A program made the position numbers and the translations under genes. The notes below the pieces were generated by a model that made no database searches, was not told the DNA's origin, and was given only the letters and a program-made list of their open reading frames with translations. 64,000 bases of DNA from Scytonema hofmannii PCC 7110 (GTDB taxonomy: Bacteria > Cyanobacteriota > Cyanobacteriia > Cyanobacteriales > Nostocaceae): assembly GCF_000346485.2 (NCBI RefSeq), contig NZ_KQ976354.1:3041421-3105420 (forward strand), read 5' to 3'. Positions 8,732 through 18,155 of this stretch are shown in pieces (within the stretch, counting starts at the first letter, position 1; every line of letters starts with the position of its first letter).

Positions 8732-9525
8732 GCTTGTATCTCCTCAACTAAAATTTGTTTGACTTGTTGTTGGTATTGCCGAATGGCAACTTCTGACAAA
8801 CAACAATCTTCTAAAGTTTGATGCATTGCTGCTTCATCTAAGTTTTGCCCCAACACTTCTATCCCACTGAAACGCTTTGGTCTACCTTCTAAATAGCGCG
8901 GTAGGTTTAACTCTAGAAAATCGGTTGATGGTACACCTAAGACAAAATCAGCGTAAAGACTTCGTCCATCAGCCACTTCAAAAACTCCCTTCGCACGAGC
9001 AACTTTACCATAAGCGCCGTGAGTAATTTCATACCAAAACTCATGTAAACTGTCTTCGTCGATGACTTCACCAGTAGTTAATACACGCCATAGATGAGTA
9101 GTGTCCGTATTGGTGTCAATAGCAGCACCTGGTAAAATTGCTTCTGCCCAGGAATACCAATCAGAATATTTATCTGTTAATTGTGGTGGAAAGAGCGCAA
9201 CTTTCCAATAAGGTAAATTATTTAAAACTTGAGCTACTACTCCTAATTGCAAATAAGACCCCAGTTCTATATAAACCGCATTTGCCTTGGGTAACTGGTT
9301 GAAAAAATCAACTTGTCGATCGTCCCCAAAGACTTTAACGTGAGGTAATTCTGCTTTTAGGCGAGTTTGGTCAATAAGAATATTTCCACTTCCAAGACTA
9401 AGATATAGTGGCTCTTCATCACTAACGTGGTAATTTCCATCTGGAGTAGCTATGTGTTGATAGATCCAAGTTGTTTTTCCGACACCTGGTGGACCTGCAA
9501 CAACAGTGATTATAGGTGTAGACAT
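8728..9525 (-). CDS. P-loop GTPase-like protein with CobW C-terminal-type domain
   Basis: Protein of 265 residues with Walker A AGPPGVGKTT at residues 10-19 and a C-terminal half (HGAYGKVARAKGVFEVADG, then RFSGIEVLGQNLDEAAM) resembling the C-terminal domain of CobW/COG0523 metallochaperones. The GCxCC metal motif and NKxD nucleotide-specificity motif of true CobW proteins are absent. It is probably an accessory nucleotide-dependent protein acting with the upstream CobW. It overlaps the phosphoesterase gene by four bases. ATG start at 9525. Confidence 0.72.
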   Translation of the reverse strand: MSTPIITVVAGPPGVGKTTWIYQHIATPDGNYHVSDEEPLYLSLGSGNILIDQTRLKAELPHVKVFGDDRQVDFFNQLPKANAVYIELGSYLQLGVVAQVLNNLPYWKVALFPPQLTDKYSDWYSWAEAILPGAAIDTNTDTTHLWRVLTTGEVIDEDSLHEFWYEITHGAYGKVARAKGVFEVADGRSLYADFVLGVPSTDFLELNLPRYLEGRPKRFSGIEVLGQNLDEAAMHQTLEDCCLSEVAIRQYQQQVKQILVEEIQA

Positions 9526-9560
9526 ATTCTTAAATTTTCAATCAGCTTTGAGACGGAGAC

Positions 9561-9630
9561 GGAATTCGTGCCAAAATTCCTCTTTGTAAAACTTCGGTCG
9601 CTCTTGTCGTGGGATAATACCATTATTATC
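9561..9630 (-). pseudogene. Decayed 3' fragment of a second DUF1636 gene
   Basis: On the minus strand the sequence reads NGIIPRQERP and, after a one-base deletion, EVLQRGILARIP. This matches the C-terminus of the intact DUF1636 protein encoded at 10814-11215 (NGIVARQERPEVLQKGILARIP). DNA identity to about 10855-10924 is obvious by eye, while the flanks do not match. It appears to be what remains of a duplicated gene between cobW and the next P-loop gene. Confidence 0.75.
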
Positions 9631-9685
9631 AAAGAAAGGCAGAGGGCAGAAGGCATAAGGAAAGATTGTATACTTTTATACTTAA

Positions 9686-10732
9686 TCATACCAAATATTT
9701 GTAAAGCGGCAAGTGAATTTGACTGATATCTAACTTTCGTCCAATAAAAACCACTTGATTTTTAGGTGGAGTAAGCCATCCATCAGCGTGTAAGTTGTAA
9801 CGAAGACCGCTCATTTGAAAGATATGACGTAATTCACTATCACTAAACCACAAAATCCCCTTAGCTCGAAAGACCTCTTGTGGCAATTCTTCGGTGAGAA
9901 AGCTTTCAAATTTATGGACATCAAATGGTCTATCAGCTTGGAAAGATATTGAAACAAATCCATCATTTTCTAAATGATGGGAGTGATGTTCGTGATGCTC
10001 ATGTTCGTGATGATGCTCGTGGTCATGGTCATGATGGTGTTCGTGCTCGTGAGTATCTTCAGCAACATTGGCAGTATACTCATCTGTTGGAGTTAACCCT
10101 ACACCTAGAATTAATGGTAATGCCACCTCCCCATATTTAGTGTGCAGAATTTTCGCACCAAATTTTACATCATTGATAAAATTTTCTACTTCTTTTAGTT
10201 TTTCTGGAGTCACGAGGTCTGTTTTATTTAAAAGAATAATATCTCCATAGGTAATCTGTTTTAAAGCAGCTTCACTATCGAAATGGTTCGAGTCAAATCC
10301 CTCAGCGTCTACCACTGTGATAATGGAGTCGAGGTTTGTTAAATCTCTTAGTTCTGTGCCAAGAAAGGTTAAGATAATCGGTAGGGGATCGGCAACACCA
10401 GTCGTTTCAATTACCAGATAATCAATGCGGTCTTCTCGTTCTAAAACCCGATAAACTGCATCAACTAGACTATCATTTATTGTGCAGCATATACAGCCAT
10501 TGCTTAGTTCTACCATATCTTGCTCTAGAGAAACTAACAATTGGCTATCGATATTAATATCACCAAACTCATTCACAAGTACGGCGACTTTTAAATCTTG
10601 TTTAGTGTTGAGAATTTGATTGAGCAGTGTAGTTTTCCCACTTCCTAAAAATCCAGTGATAATGGTAACAGGCATTCCTTGTTTGGGAATATCAAGACTT
10701 GAGTTTGAAGTTGGTGCTGTTAGTTGAGTCAT
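9686..10732 (-). CDS. CobW/COG0523 GTPase, zinc-metallochaperone type with His-rich loop
   Basis: Protein of 348 residues with the full COG0523 set: Walker A GFLGSGKTT (27-35), NEFGDINID, the metal-binding GCICCT (Cys80, 82, 83), ETTGVADP, NKTD, then a loop of about 30 residues made mostly of His, Glu and Asp, and a CobW C-terminal domain (FRAKGILWFSD). Family members use GTP hydrolysis to load metal into client proteins; the His-rich, zinc-related subgroup is commonly repressed by Zur. The ATG at 10732 is preferred over TTG 10738. It lies downstream of thrS and DUF1636 and upstream of the second P-loop gene. The client protein is not identifiable from sequence. Confidence 0.92.
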   Translation of the reverse strand: MTQLTAPTSNSSLDIPKQGMPVTIITGFLGSGKTTLLNQILNTKQDLKVAVLVNEFGDINIDSQLLVSLEQDMVELSNGCICCTINDSLVDAVYRVLEREDRIDYLVIETTGVADPLPIILTFLGTELRDLTNLDSIITVVDAEGFDSNHFDSEAALKQITYGDIILLNKTDLVTPEKLKEVENFINDVKFGAKILHTKYGEVALPLILGVGLTPTDEYTANVAEDTHEHEHHHDHDHEHHHEHEHHEHHSHHLENDGFVSISFQADRPFDVHKFESFLTEELPQEVFRAKGILWFSDSELRHIFQMSGLRYNLHADGWLTPPKNQVVFIGRKLDISQIHLPLYKYLV

Positions 10733-10765
10733 AATCAATTCACACTTCTAGAAATTTCAAAATTG

Positions 10766-10812
10766 TTAGTGGTTAGTGGTTGGTTGTTAGTGGTTAGTAG
10801 TTGTTTTTAGCC
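10766..10812. repeat. Heptamer tandem repeat (GTTAGTG family)
   Basis: GTTAGTGGTTAGTGGTTGG-type array occupying the gap between cobW and the DUF1636 gene. The same repeat family is at 37196-37335 and, in complement, 7884-7918. Confidence 0.75.
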
Positions 10813-10813
10813 A

Positions 10814-11215
10814 CTAACCACTTTTTATCTCCCCATCTCCATCGGGTGGGGGTGGAATCCTCGCCAGAATCCCTTTTTGTAAAACTTCTGGTCGTTCCTG
10901 TCGTGCCACAATGCCATTATGGCTGGCATAATATTGTTCAGCAAGTTGCAGTATGGCATTAGCACTTTCTAATGGTGGTAAATCACCAAACATCAAGCTA
11001 GTTTTATTGAGTGCAGTAAAAGCTATAGCACAAGGTCTTTTACAAGCACTCAAACAGTCTACGGATTGAATCACAAACTCAGATTGCAAAGACCATTTTT
11101 CAGACAAACTTAACAATTGCTTGAACAAATGCCAGCCGCCTCGTTTACCCATGTAGTCGCGTTGAGTGAGAGAAAAGTAACAGGATTTGCAAACGAATAA
11201 AGCGTGTTTAGCCAT
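10814..11215 (-). CDS. DUF1636 metal-binding (ferredoxin-like) protein
   Basis: Protein of 133 residues with cysteines at 9, 12, 54, 58 and 62 (FVCKSCYF and VDCLSACKRPC), the thioredoxin-like ferredoxin arrangement of DUF1636. The family is found mainly in cyanobacteria and proteobacteria next to CobW-type genes and is presumed to bind metal or an Fe-S cluster; its exact function is unknown. It lies 66 bases after thrS and about 80 before cobW, same strand. A broken second copy of its 3' end lies beyond cobW, so the gene has been duplicated at least once. Confidence 0.85.
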   Translation of the reverse strand: MAKHALFVCKSCYFSLTQRDYMGKRGGWHLFKQLLSLSEKWSLQSEFVIQSVDCLSACKRPCAIAFTALNKTSLMFGDLPPLESANAILQLAEQYYASHNGIVARQERPEVLQKGILARIPPPPDGDGEIKSG

Positions 11216-11281
11216 AAGGAACGTATCTATTATGCCGAACTAGACGTGGTAAGAAATTTTGGCTTTTGTCTGTGCTTGTTT

Positions 11282-13126
11282 TTAAATTCCTGTTTTGGAG
11301 TCTATAGCTGCTTGTAACTGATGCAGAAGTTCATCCAGATTTAGTACACCCAAATCTCCGGATTTTCTAGTTCTTACACTCAAATTGTGATTCTCCACCT
11401 CTTTTTTACCCACGACAGCAACAACTGGAATTTTTTCTAACTCGGCTGTGCGAATTTGCTTGCCTAAACGCTCTCCGCTACTATCTACTTCTACCCTAAT
11501 ACCAGCTTTTTTTAAAGAAATTGCCACTGATTCTGCATACTCCCGAAAGTCATCGCTTACAGGTAACAGACGCAGTTGCACTGGTGCTAACCATAGGGGA
11601 AAATTACCAGCATAATTCTCAATCAAAATCCCAAAAAAGCGTTCCAAAGAGCCAAAAATAGCTCGATGAATCATAATTGGTCGCTGGCGACTCCCATCAG
11701 GGGCAATATATTCCATATCAAAACGTTCTGGTAAATTAAAATCTACCTGAATAGTGGAACATTGCCAGAGACGACCAATGGCATCTTGAATTTTGATATC
11801 AATTTTGGGACCATAGAAAGCACCACCACCTTCATCGACACTATAATTCCAACCTTTTGCATTCAAAGCTTGACTTAATGCTGAAGTTGCTAACTCCCAT
11901 ACTTCATCAGTCCCTACTGATTTACCAGGACGGGTAGAAAGATTCACTTCATAATTTTTAAAGCCAAAATCTGACAAAATCTCCTCTGTGAGATTTAAAA
12001 CTCCTAAGATTTCATCGGCAATTTGGTTAGGCAAACAGAAGATATGAGCATCATCTTGGGTAAATCCTCTGACTCTCATCAAACCATGTAGCGCCCCAGA
12101 ACGTTCATAACGATAAACTGTTCCTAATTCTGCCCATCTCAGGGGTAATTCTCGATAGGAATGTAGTTGATGCTTGTATGTTAATACATGAAATGGACAA
12201 TTCATCGGCTTGATTTGATAAGCCTGATTTTCCACATCCATCGAGTCGAACATATTTTCTTGATAAAAGTCAAAATGACCCGATGTTTTCCATAAATCGA
12301 GGTTTGCTATATGCGGCGTGTAGAGTAATTGATAACCAGATTCTAGATGGGCTTTTCGCCAATAATCTTCAATAATGTAGCGAATGCTTGCTCCTTTCGG
12401 ATGCCAAAATACTAACCCACCACCAGCATCTTCTTGAATGCTGAACAAGTTAAGTTCTTGACCTAGCTTTCTGTGGTCGCGACGTAAGGCTTCTTCTCTT
12501 TGTTTCAGGTAAGCAAGTAGTTCTTCTTTTGTTTCCCATGCTGTACCATAAATGCGTTGCAGTTGGGGTTTGGTTTCATCTCCTTGCCAATAAGCACCAG
12601 CAACATTCAATAATTTAAAGGCATCAGGTTTGATTTCACCAGTAAAGTTAATGTGTGGTCCTGCACACAAGTCCCACCAATAATTACCTGCTGGTTGAAT
12701 ATCTGTGACTAACAATGAAGATTGTGGTTTACCAGTATCGGGACTACCAATAAAATAGCGGGTAATTGTCTCTCCTGCGGGGATACGGTCTAATATTTCT
12801 AATTTTAATGGTTCGTTCAACTCAGCAATTTCAGTACGAATTTCCTCTCGTTGTACCTCCTCGCGGATGATGGGCAAGTTCGCTTTAATTATCCGCCGCA
12901 TCTGGTTTTCGATTTTGCCCAAGTCATCGGTTGTGATGCTGACTGGACAATCGAAGTCGTAGTAAAATCCGTTTTCTGTGACTGGACCAGTTGCTAGTTT
13001 AGTCCCTGGAAATAGCTTTTGCACTGCCATTGCCATTGTATGGGCGCACGTGTGACGAATCCGCACGAGTTTTTCGCTGTCGTGCTGGCTTAAGTTGTCC
13101 TGGGACTGGGTTAAGGAACTGACCAT
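11282..13126 (-). CDS. thrS: Threonyl-tRNA synthetase (zinc-limitation paralogue type)
   Basis: Charges tRNA-Thr with threonine in the cytoplasm. The 614-residue protein lacks the N-terminal TGS domain, as usual in cyanobacteria, and starts with the editing domain: HTCAH (His25, His29) and CAGPH near residue 153. The class II catalytic core has the zinc ligands in MNCPFHV, DDAHIF and MIHRAIFGSLERF, then an anticodon-binding domain. Anabaena PCC 7120 has two ThrRS enzymes; the second (T2) is induced when zinc is low. Position beside DUF1636, cobW and hemB, and a Zur-like box 14 bases before the ATG, suggest this is the T2 type. ATG 13126 is chosen because the longer TTG-started frame would run through that box. 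Confidence 0.93.
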   Translation of the reverse strand: MVSSLTQSQDNLSQHDSEKLVRIRHTCAHTMAMAVQKLFPGTKLATGPVTENGFYYDFDCPVSITTDDLGKIENQMRRIIKANLPIIREEVQREEIRTEIAELNEPLKLEILDRIPAGETITRYFIGSPDTGKPQSSLLVTDIQPAGNYWWDLCAGPHINFTGEIKPDAFKLLNVAGAYWQGDETKPQLQRIYGTAWETKEELLAYLKQREEALRRDHRKLGQELNLFSIQEDAGGGLVFWHPKGASIRYIIEDYWRKAHLESGYQLLYTPHIANLDLWKTSGHFDFYQENMFDSMDVENQAYQIKPMNCPFHVLTYKHQLHSYRELPLRWAELGTVYRYERSGALHGLMRVRGFTQDDAHIFCLPNQIADEILGVLNLTEEILSDFGFKNYEVNLSTRPGKSVGTDEVWELATSALSQALNAKGWNYSVDEGGGAFYGPKIDIKIQDAIGRLWQCSTIQVDFNLPERFDMEYIAPDGSRQRPIMIHRAIFGSLERFFGILIENYAGNFPLWLAPVQLRLLPVSDDFREYAESVAISLKKAGIRVEVDSSGERLGKQIRTAELEKIPVVAVVGKKEVENHNLSVRTRKSGDLGVLNLDELLHQLQAAIDSKTGI

Positions 13127-13139
13127 ATCTACGATATAA

Positions 13140-13154
13140 TGACAATCGTTATTA
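13140..13154 (-). promoter_or_regulatory. Putative Zur box upstream of thrS
   Basis: TGACAATCGTTATTA matches the cyanobacterial Zur palindrome TGATAATNATTATCA at 11 of 14 defined positions. It is centred about 20 bases before the thrS start codon, where binding would block transcription. Confidence 0.55.
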
Positions 13155-13253
13155 TGATAGCGCAAAATTTGTTGCTATTGGGGGACTAGATCGCGTATCG
13201 CGTATTGCTTGCAAGACCTGTCGCAAACATTTTTTGAATCGGTATAAGTTTAA

Positions 13254-14345
<1,092 letters not shown>

Positions 14346-14381
14346 ATTGTGCTGGCATTCATTTGTGACGTGTAGTTCGCT

Positions 14382-14413
14382 CACGGCTAGACTAAGGATT
14401 CAGTTTAGCCGTG
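14382..14413. terminator. Hairpin between hemB and the convergent Hlip operon
   Basis: Arms CACGGCTAGACT and AGTTTAGCCGTG pair with one G-T wobble around an 8-base loop. There is no strong T-run, so it could be a bidirectional transcript-end structure rather than a textbook terminator. Confidence 0.5.
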
Positions 14414-14457
14414 AAAGCGAATAGCGTACACAAGGTCATCATACTAGATAAAGCCGA

Positions 14458-14697
14458 TTATACAAGGTTAGTGAAAATACTAGCCCCGATAGATCCGGCT
14501 ACTCCTAACGCAATCAACAGGTAAGTGAAAAACTTACCAAATTCTGCCTTTTGTCCCAGTGCTTTATCTTCCTGACCTGCAGTGAAAAATAATGACCAGG
14601 TTTGGTTCACACCAATTTGCTGAAAATTGTTAAACTCCGGTCGAAATACAACTGGTCCAACCAAGTCCTTTTTGGGAAAATCAAAGTCAGTTATCAT
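14458..14697 (-). CDS. Small single-helix membrane protein encoded after Hlip
   Basis: Hypothetical protein of 79 residues. A polar N-terminal part (DFPKKDLVGPVVFRPEFNNF) is followed by one hydrophobic helix near the C-terminus (about residues 55-77, FFTYLLIALGVAGSIGASIF). It is the second gene of a pair with the high-light-inducible protein, 67 bases downstream on the same strand. I do not recognise a characterised family. The context suggests a thylakoid protein working with the Hlip in photoprotection or pigment delivery, which is inference only. Confidence 0.7.
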   Translation of the reverse strand: MITDFDFPKKDLVGPVVFRPEFNNFQQIGVNQTWSLFFTAGQEDKALGQKAEFGKFFTYLLIALGVAGSIGASIFTNLV

Positions 14698-14764
14698 CGT
14701 AATTGCTCCAAATTTTATTTATACAGTTGGCTGTTATCACTTCAATTGTTTGCTGTCGATTGCT

Positions 14765-15004
<240 letters not shown>

Positions 15005-15175
15005 TTAAGAATATTAACTTAATGTAACGAAATATTGCAACACTTCAACAATAAAAAAATTTGTGTCAAAACCGTATCTGTTAAATTCGGAAGACAAGAC
15101 TTGACTTTAAGGAATATGTATTGTGCGTGTCAAATAAAAATGCTGTGCTTCTATCGTTACACCAGTTTGAAGAAT

Positions 15176-15256
15176 GCGACAGATAATTGGCCCAAATCAA
15201 GTCTAGACATGACTTTCTCAATCCAAAATCTAAAATCTAAAATCCAAAATGGTATT
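15176..15256 (+). repeat. About 80-bp interspersed repeat, copy 1
   Basis: The unit contains AAATCAAGTCTAGACATGA, then TTTCTCAATCCAAAATC and repeated AAAATCTAAAATC. Inverted copies occur at 16332-16410 and 34661-34726, and a shorter form at 32573-32612. Together with copy 2 it brackets znuA as an inverted pair. No coding capacity is seen. The rest of 14978-15276 has no supported gene. Confidence 0.75.
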
Positions 15257-15276
15257 ACAGATGAAGCACAAAGCAT

Positions 15277-16302
15277 TTACCGATCGCGGTTAAAGGAAGT
15301 GCATTGTCCTCCTAACCCGTTCGCGATCGCACAAGTATTTCGTTCCATCATTCCAATATATGTACCTTGCGGTGTACCTTTTTTACCTAACCCATCAGCC
15401 AACAATTCTTCTTCAGAAATTTTAACTTTTGCCTCATTAGCAACTGTTTTCAACACTTTATCGTTAGCAGTGACTTCAGCAAATACAACAGGAACGTCTT
15501 GCTTTTTAATACTTTCAGTTAAAGACTTGATTTTGCTAGCTGTTGGTTCTTCTTCTGTGGAGACTCCTAAGAGTGTATCGGTAACAGTTAAGCCATAGGC
15601 ATTAGCATAATAACCCAAAGCATCGTGAGTTGTTACCAGGCGGCGCTGTGACTGAGGAATAGTAGCAATTTGTTTGGGAATCCAAGCATCAAGTGCTTTG
15701 AGTCGAGCTTCATAAGTATCAGCATTTTTGCTGTACTCTGCGGCATTTCCAGGATCGATTTTCGCCAAATTTGTTTCAATGAGTTGTACCATACCGATAG
15801 TATTCTTCACATCATGCCAAACATGGGGATCGGTCTCCGTTTTGCCGTCTTCAACAAGCGTAAGTTTCTTGGACGTGGCTTGGTCGTGAAGTGCAATTTT
15901 AGGAACGGATGTCTTTGTAGCCTCTACCATGCTTGCGATCGCAGGATCGAAGTTTAGACCAGCATAGAATACCAAATCCGCCTGTTCAATTGCTTGTCTA
16001 TCTGACGGTTTGCCTTCATAGGTGTGGGGATCTTGGTCTGGATCGATCAAACAAGTCAAATTCACTTTGTCTTTGGCAACTGCCTCCACTAAGTTACACA
16101 ATACACTGTGGGACGCAACAACTTTTGGTTTTGTATTTGTGACTGCGGTTGCTGGAGACGCTGTTGTCGTGGTAGATAATTCATTGGTGTTTTCACCAGT
16201 TTGAGTTTGGGACTTTGACTCGCATCCAGTGATTCCAACAATCATCGCTAGCAATAATCCTCCCCAGAAGAAATGCACCTTATTTTGCAGGATTACCAAC
16301 AT
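15277..16302 (-). CDS. znuA: Zinc/manganese ABC transporter, substrate-binding lipoprotein (ZnuA-like)
   Basis: Lipoprotein of 341 residues: signal peptide ending in lipobox GITGC (Cys27), a Ser/Thr-rich linker, then a cluster A-I metal-binding fold with histidines in VVASHSVLCNL, DPHTYEG and TDPHVWHD, plus the THDALGYYA segment. It captures metal in the periplasm and delivers it to ZnuB. The His-rich loop of many ZnuA proteins is missing. The C-terminus has a Cys pair (CAIANGLGGQC) that may form a disulfide. It diverges from znuC across a region containing a Zur-like box. The zinc assignment rests on that and on neighbours; manganese is the alternative. Confidence 0.88.
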   Translation of the reverse strand: MLVILQNKVHFFWGGLLLAMIVGITGCESKSQTQTGENTNELSTTTTASPATAVTNTKPKVVASHSVLCNLVEAVAKDKVNLTCLIDPDQDPHTYEGKPSDRQAIEQADLVFYAGLNFDPAIASMVEATKTSVPKIALHDQATSKKLTLVEDGKTETDPHVWHDVKNTIGMVQLIETNLAKIDPGNAAEYSKNADTYEARLKALDAWIPKQIATIPQSQRRLVTTHDALGYYANAYGLTVTDTLLGVSTEEEPTASKIKSLTESIKKQDVPVVFAEVTANDKVLKTVANEAKVKISEEELLADGLGKKGTPQGTYIGMMERNTCAIANGLGGQCTSFNRDR

Positions 16303-16331
16303 CAGTATTTTCTGCCTCAGACTAAAGGGTT

Positions 16332-16410
16332 ATACCATTTTGAATTTTAGATTTTAGATTTTGGATTGAGAAAGTCTTGCTTGGACTTAATTTCACCCAA
16401 CAATTTGTCT
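16332..16410 (-). repeat. About 80-bp interspersed repeat, copy 2 (inverted)
   Basis: Reverse complement of the 15176-15256 unit: TTTTAGATTTTGGATTGAG, then a diverged GACTTAATTTC and AATTTGTCTC. It lies just upstream of znuA on the other side from copy 1. Confidence 0.72.
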
Positions 16411-16443
16411 CATTTTTGTTTCCAATTGGGATTAAATGTACCA

Positions 16444-16458
16444 CGATAACAATAATCG
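16444..16458. promoter_or_regulatory. Putative Zur box in the znuA-znuC divergent region
   Basis: CGATAACAATAATCG matches the Zur palindrome at 10 of 14 positions. It sits between the divergent znuA and znuCB genes, where one repressor site could control both. Confidence 0.45.
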
Positions 16459-16526
16459 TTGTATAATTTTAATAACAATTTAATTTTGTGCCTGTTAAAT
16501 ATGTGATAAGCAATACGAAAATAATT

Positions 16527-17300
16527 ATGCCGATCGCAACAAAAGAAGATGAGGGGGCGGATATCGATAGTTTAGAAAGTATGCTGAAAGTCTATAATTT
16601 ATCAGTGCGTTATCGAGGAAACTTAGCGCTAGAGGGCATTAGCTTTACTGTAGAACCAAGCCAATCGATTGGTATTATCGGTCCTAATGGGGCAGGTAAA
16701 AGTACTTTAATAAAAGCCATGTTGGGGCTGATTCCAATTTGCAGTGGCAGTGTGAGGTTCTGTGGACAACCCCTAAAGCAACAGCTATCAAGAGTTGCCT
16801 ACATCCCCCAACGCTCGGTCATTGATTGGGATTATCCTACCACAGTCAAGAAAGTGGTGATGATGGGGCGAACAGTACAAACTGGCTTGTTTCGCCGTCC
16901 CAGTCGTCAGTCGAGAGAACTTGTGAAGATGGCACTACAGCGAGTGGACATTTGGAACTTACGAGATCGCCCCATAGGACAACTGTCTGGCGGACAACAG
17001 CAACGGGTATTTTTAGCAAGAGCGATCGCCCAACAAGCAGACATCTTATTATTTGATGAGCCTTTTACAGGGGTAGATTATAAAACAGAGGAAATTATAT
17101 TTGATATTTTTAGAGAATTAAAGACTCAACAAAAAACTTTATTAATTATCAATCACGACTTAGGAGATACCTTAAAGCAATATGACCAACTCCTGTTATT
17201 AAATAAGCATCTTGTAGCATGGGGTTGTAGAGAAGAAGTTATCACCCCTGTAAATATTCAAAAAGCATACGGACACAATTTTGGATTGACAACCCTATAA
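16527..17300 (+). CDS. znuC: Zinc/manganese ABC transporter ATPase (ZnuC-like)
   Basis: Cytoplasmic ATPase subunit that energises metal import through ZnuB. It has Walker A GPNGAGKST, the Q-loop segment YIPQRSVIDWDYP, signature LSGGQQQR, Walker B ILLFDEPF and the switch histidine in IINHD. The YIPQRSxIDWDYP wording is typical of the zinc/manganese branch. Start choice is uncertain: ATG 16527 is listed, but GTG 16488 or ATG 16581 (with GAAAG upstream, giving the usual MLKVYNL start) are possible. znuB follows after 30 bases on the same strand. Confidence 0.9.
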   Translation: MPIATKEDEGADIDSLESMLKVYNLSVRYRGNLALEGISFTVEPSQSIGIIGPNGAGKSTLIKAMLGLIPICSGSVRFCGQPLKQQLSRVAYIPQRSVIDWDYPTTVKKVVMMGRTVQTGLFRRPSRQSRELVKMALQRVDIWNLRDRPIGQLSGGQQQRVFLARAIAQQADILLFDEPFTGVDYKTEEIIFDIFRELKTQQKTLLIINHDLGDTLKQYDQLLLLNKHLVAWGCREEVITPVNIQKAYGHNFGLTTL

Positions 17301-17330
17301 AAGCCATTAACCATTAGCAATTAGCCATTT

Positions 17331-18155
17331 ATGAATTTGATACTTGAACCCCTTTCATTTGAATTTATGAGAAATGCCATCATTGTTGGAATTTTGATGG
17401 GCATTCTTTGTGCAGTTGTCGGAAGCTATATGATTGTGCAGCAAATGGGTATGATGGCACACGCAATTTCCCACTCAGTTGTTGCAGGGCTGCCAATAGC
17501 TTATGTTTTAGGGATATCTTTGTCAGTTGGGGCCGCGATCGCGGGAGTGATAAGTGCAATTATGCTAGCTGCAATTGAAGCTTATTCACGAGTAAAATTA
17601 GATTCTGCAATGGCACTGATTTTATCTGAATTTTTGGCAGTTGGAGTGACATTGATAAGTATCTTACCGGGAGCTAATCGCATTGACTTAGTTAATATTC
17701 TTTTTGGCAATATCTTAGGAGTTAACCGCGATGACCTCATATTAACCCTAATCTTGACTGGCTTTATTTTGTTATTAACAGCGTTATTCTACAAAGAACT
17801 GCTGTTTTACACATTCGATCCATTAGGAGCACAAGCTCAGGGAATGTCAATAAAGATATATTATGTTGGCTTGGTAACAGCTATTACCTTGACTGTAGTT
17901 GCTAGCTTGCAGACAGTAGGTTCGCTTTTGGTAATTGCCATGTTAGTAGGTCCAGCAGTTACCGCCTATTTATTAGTAAAGGAACTGCACGCGATGATGA
18001 TTTGGGGTTCTGTATTTGGTGCAGTCAGTAGTGTTGTGGGAATGTATATGAGCTACTACTTAGATATCCCATCCGGTGCAGCTATAGTGCTGATTGTCTT
18101 TGGATTTTTTTTCTTAGCGTTTTTGTTCAGTTTTTCTTATCAACAACTTAAATAG
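17331..18155 (+). CDS. znuB: Zinc/manganese ABC transporter permease (ZnuB-like)
   Basis: Inner-membrane permease of 274 residues with about eight hydrophobic helices and the ABC-3 family pattern: GSYMIVQQMGMMAHAISHSV near the N-terminus and DPLGAQAQGMS in the loop that couples to the ATPase. It forms the channel for metal released by ZnuA. It ends 16 bases inside the convergent coaR gene, so the two transcripts overlap tail to tail. Zinc rather than manganese is inferred from context. Confidence 0.92.
   Translation: MNLILEPLSFEFMRNAIIVGILMGILCAVVGSYMIVQQMGMMAHAISHSVVAGLPIAYVLGISLSVGAAIAGVISAIMLAAIEAYSRVKLDSAMALILSEFLAVGVTLISILPGANRIDLVNILFGNILGVNRDDLILTLILTGFILLLTALFYKELLFYTFDPLGAQAQGMSIKIYYVGLVTAITLTVVASLQTVGSLLVIAMLVGPAVTAYLLVKELHAMMIWGSVFGAVSSVVGMYMSYYLDIPSGAAIVLIVFGFFFLAFLFSFSYQQLK

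Noticed and set aside
15035-15598. 187-codon plus-strand frame antisense to znuA
   Set aside because: It overlaps the well-supported znuA gene and the 80-bp repeat, and shows no protein family features.
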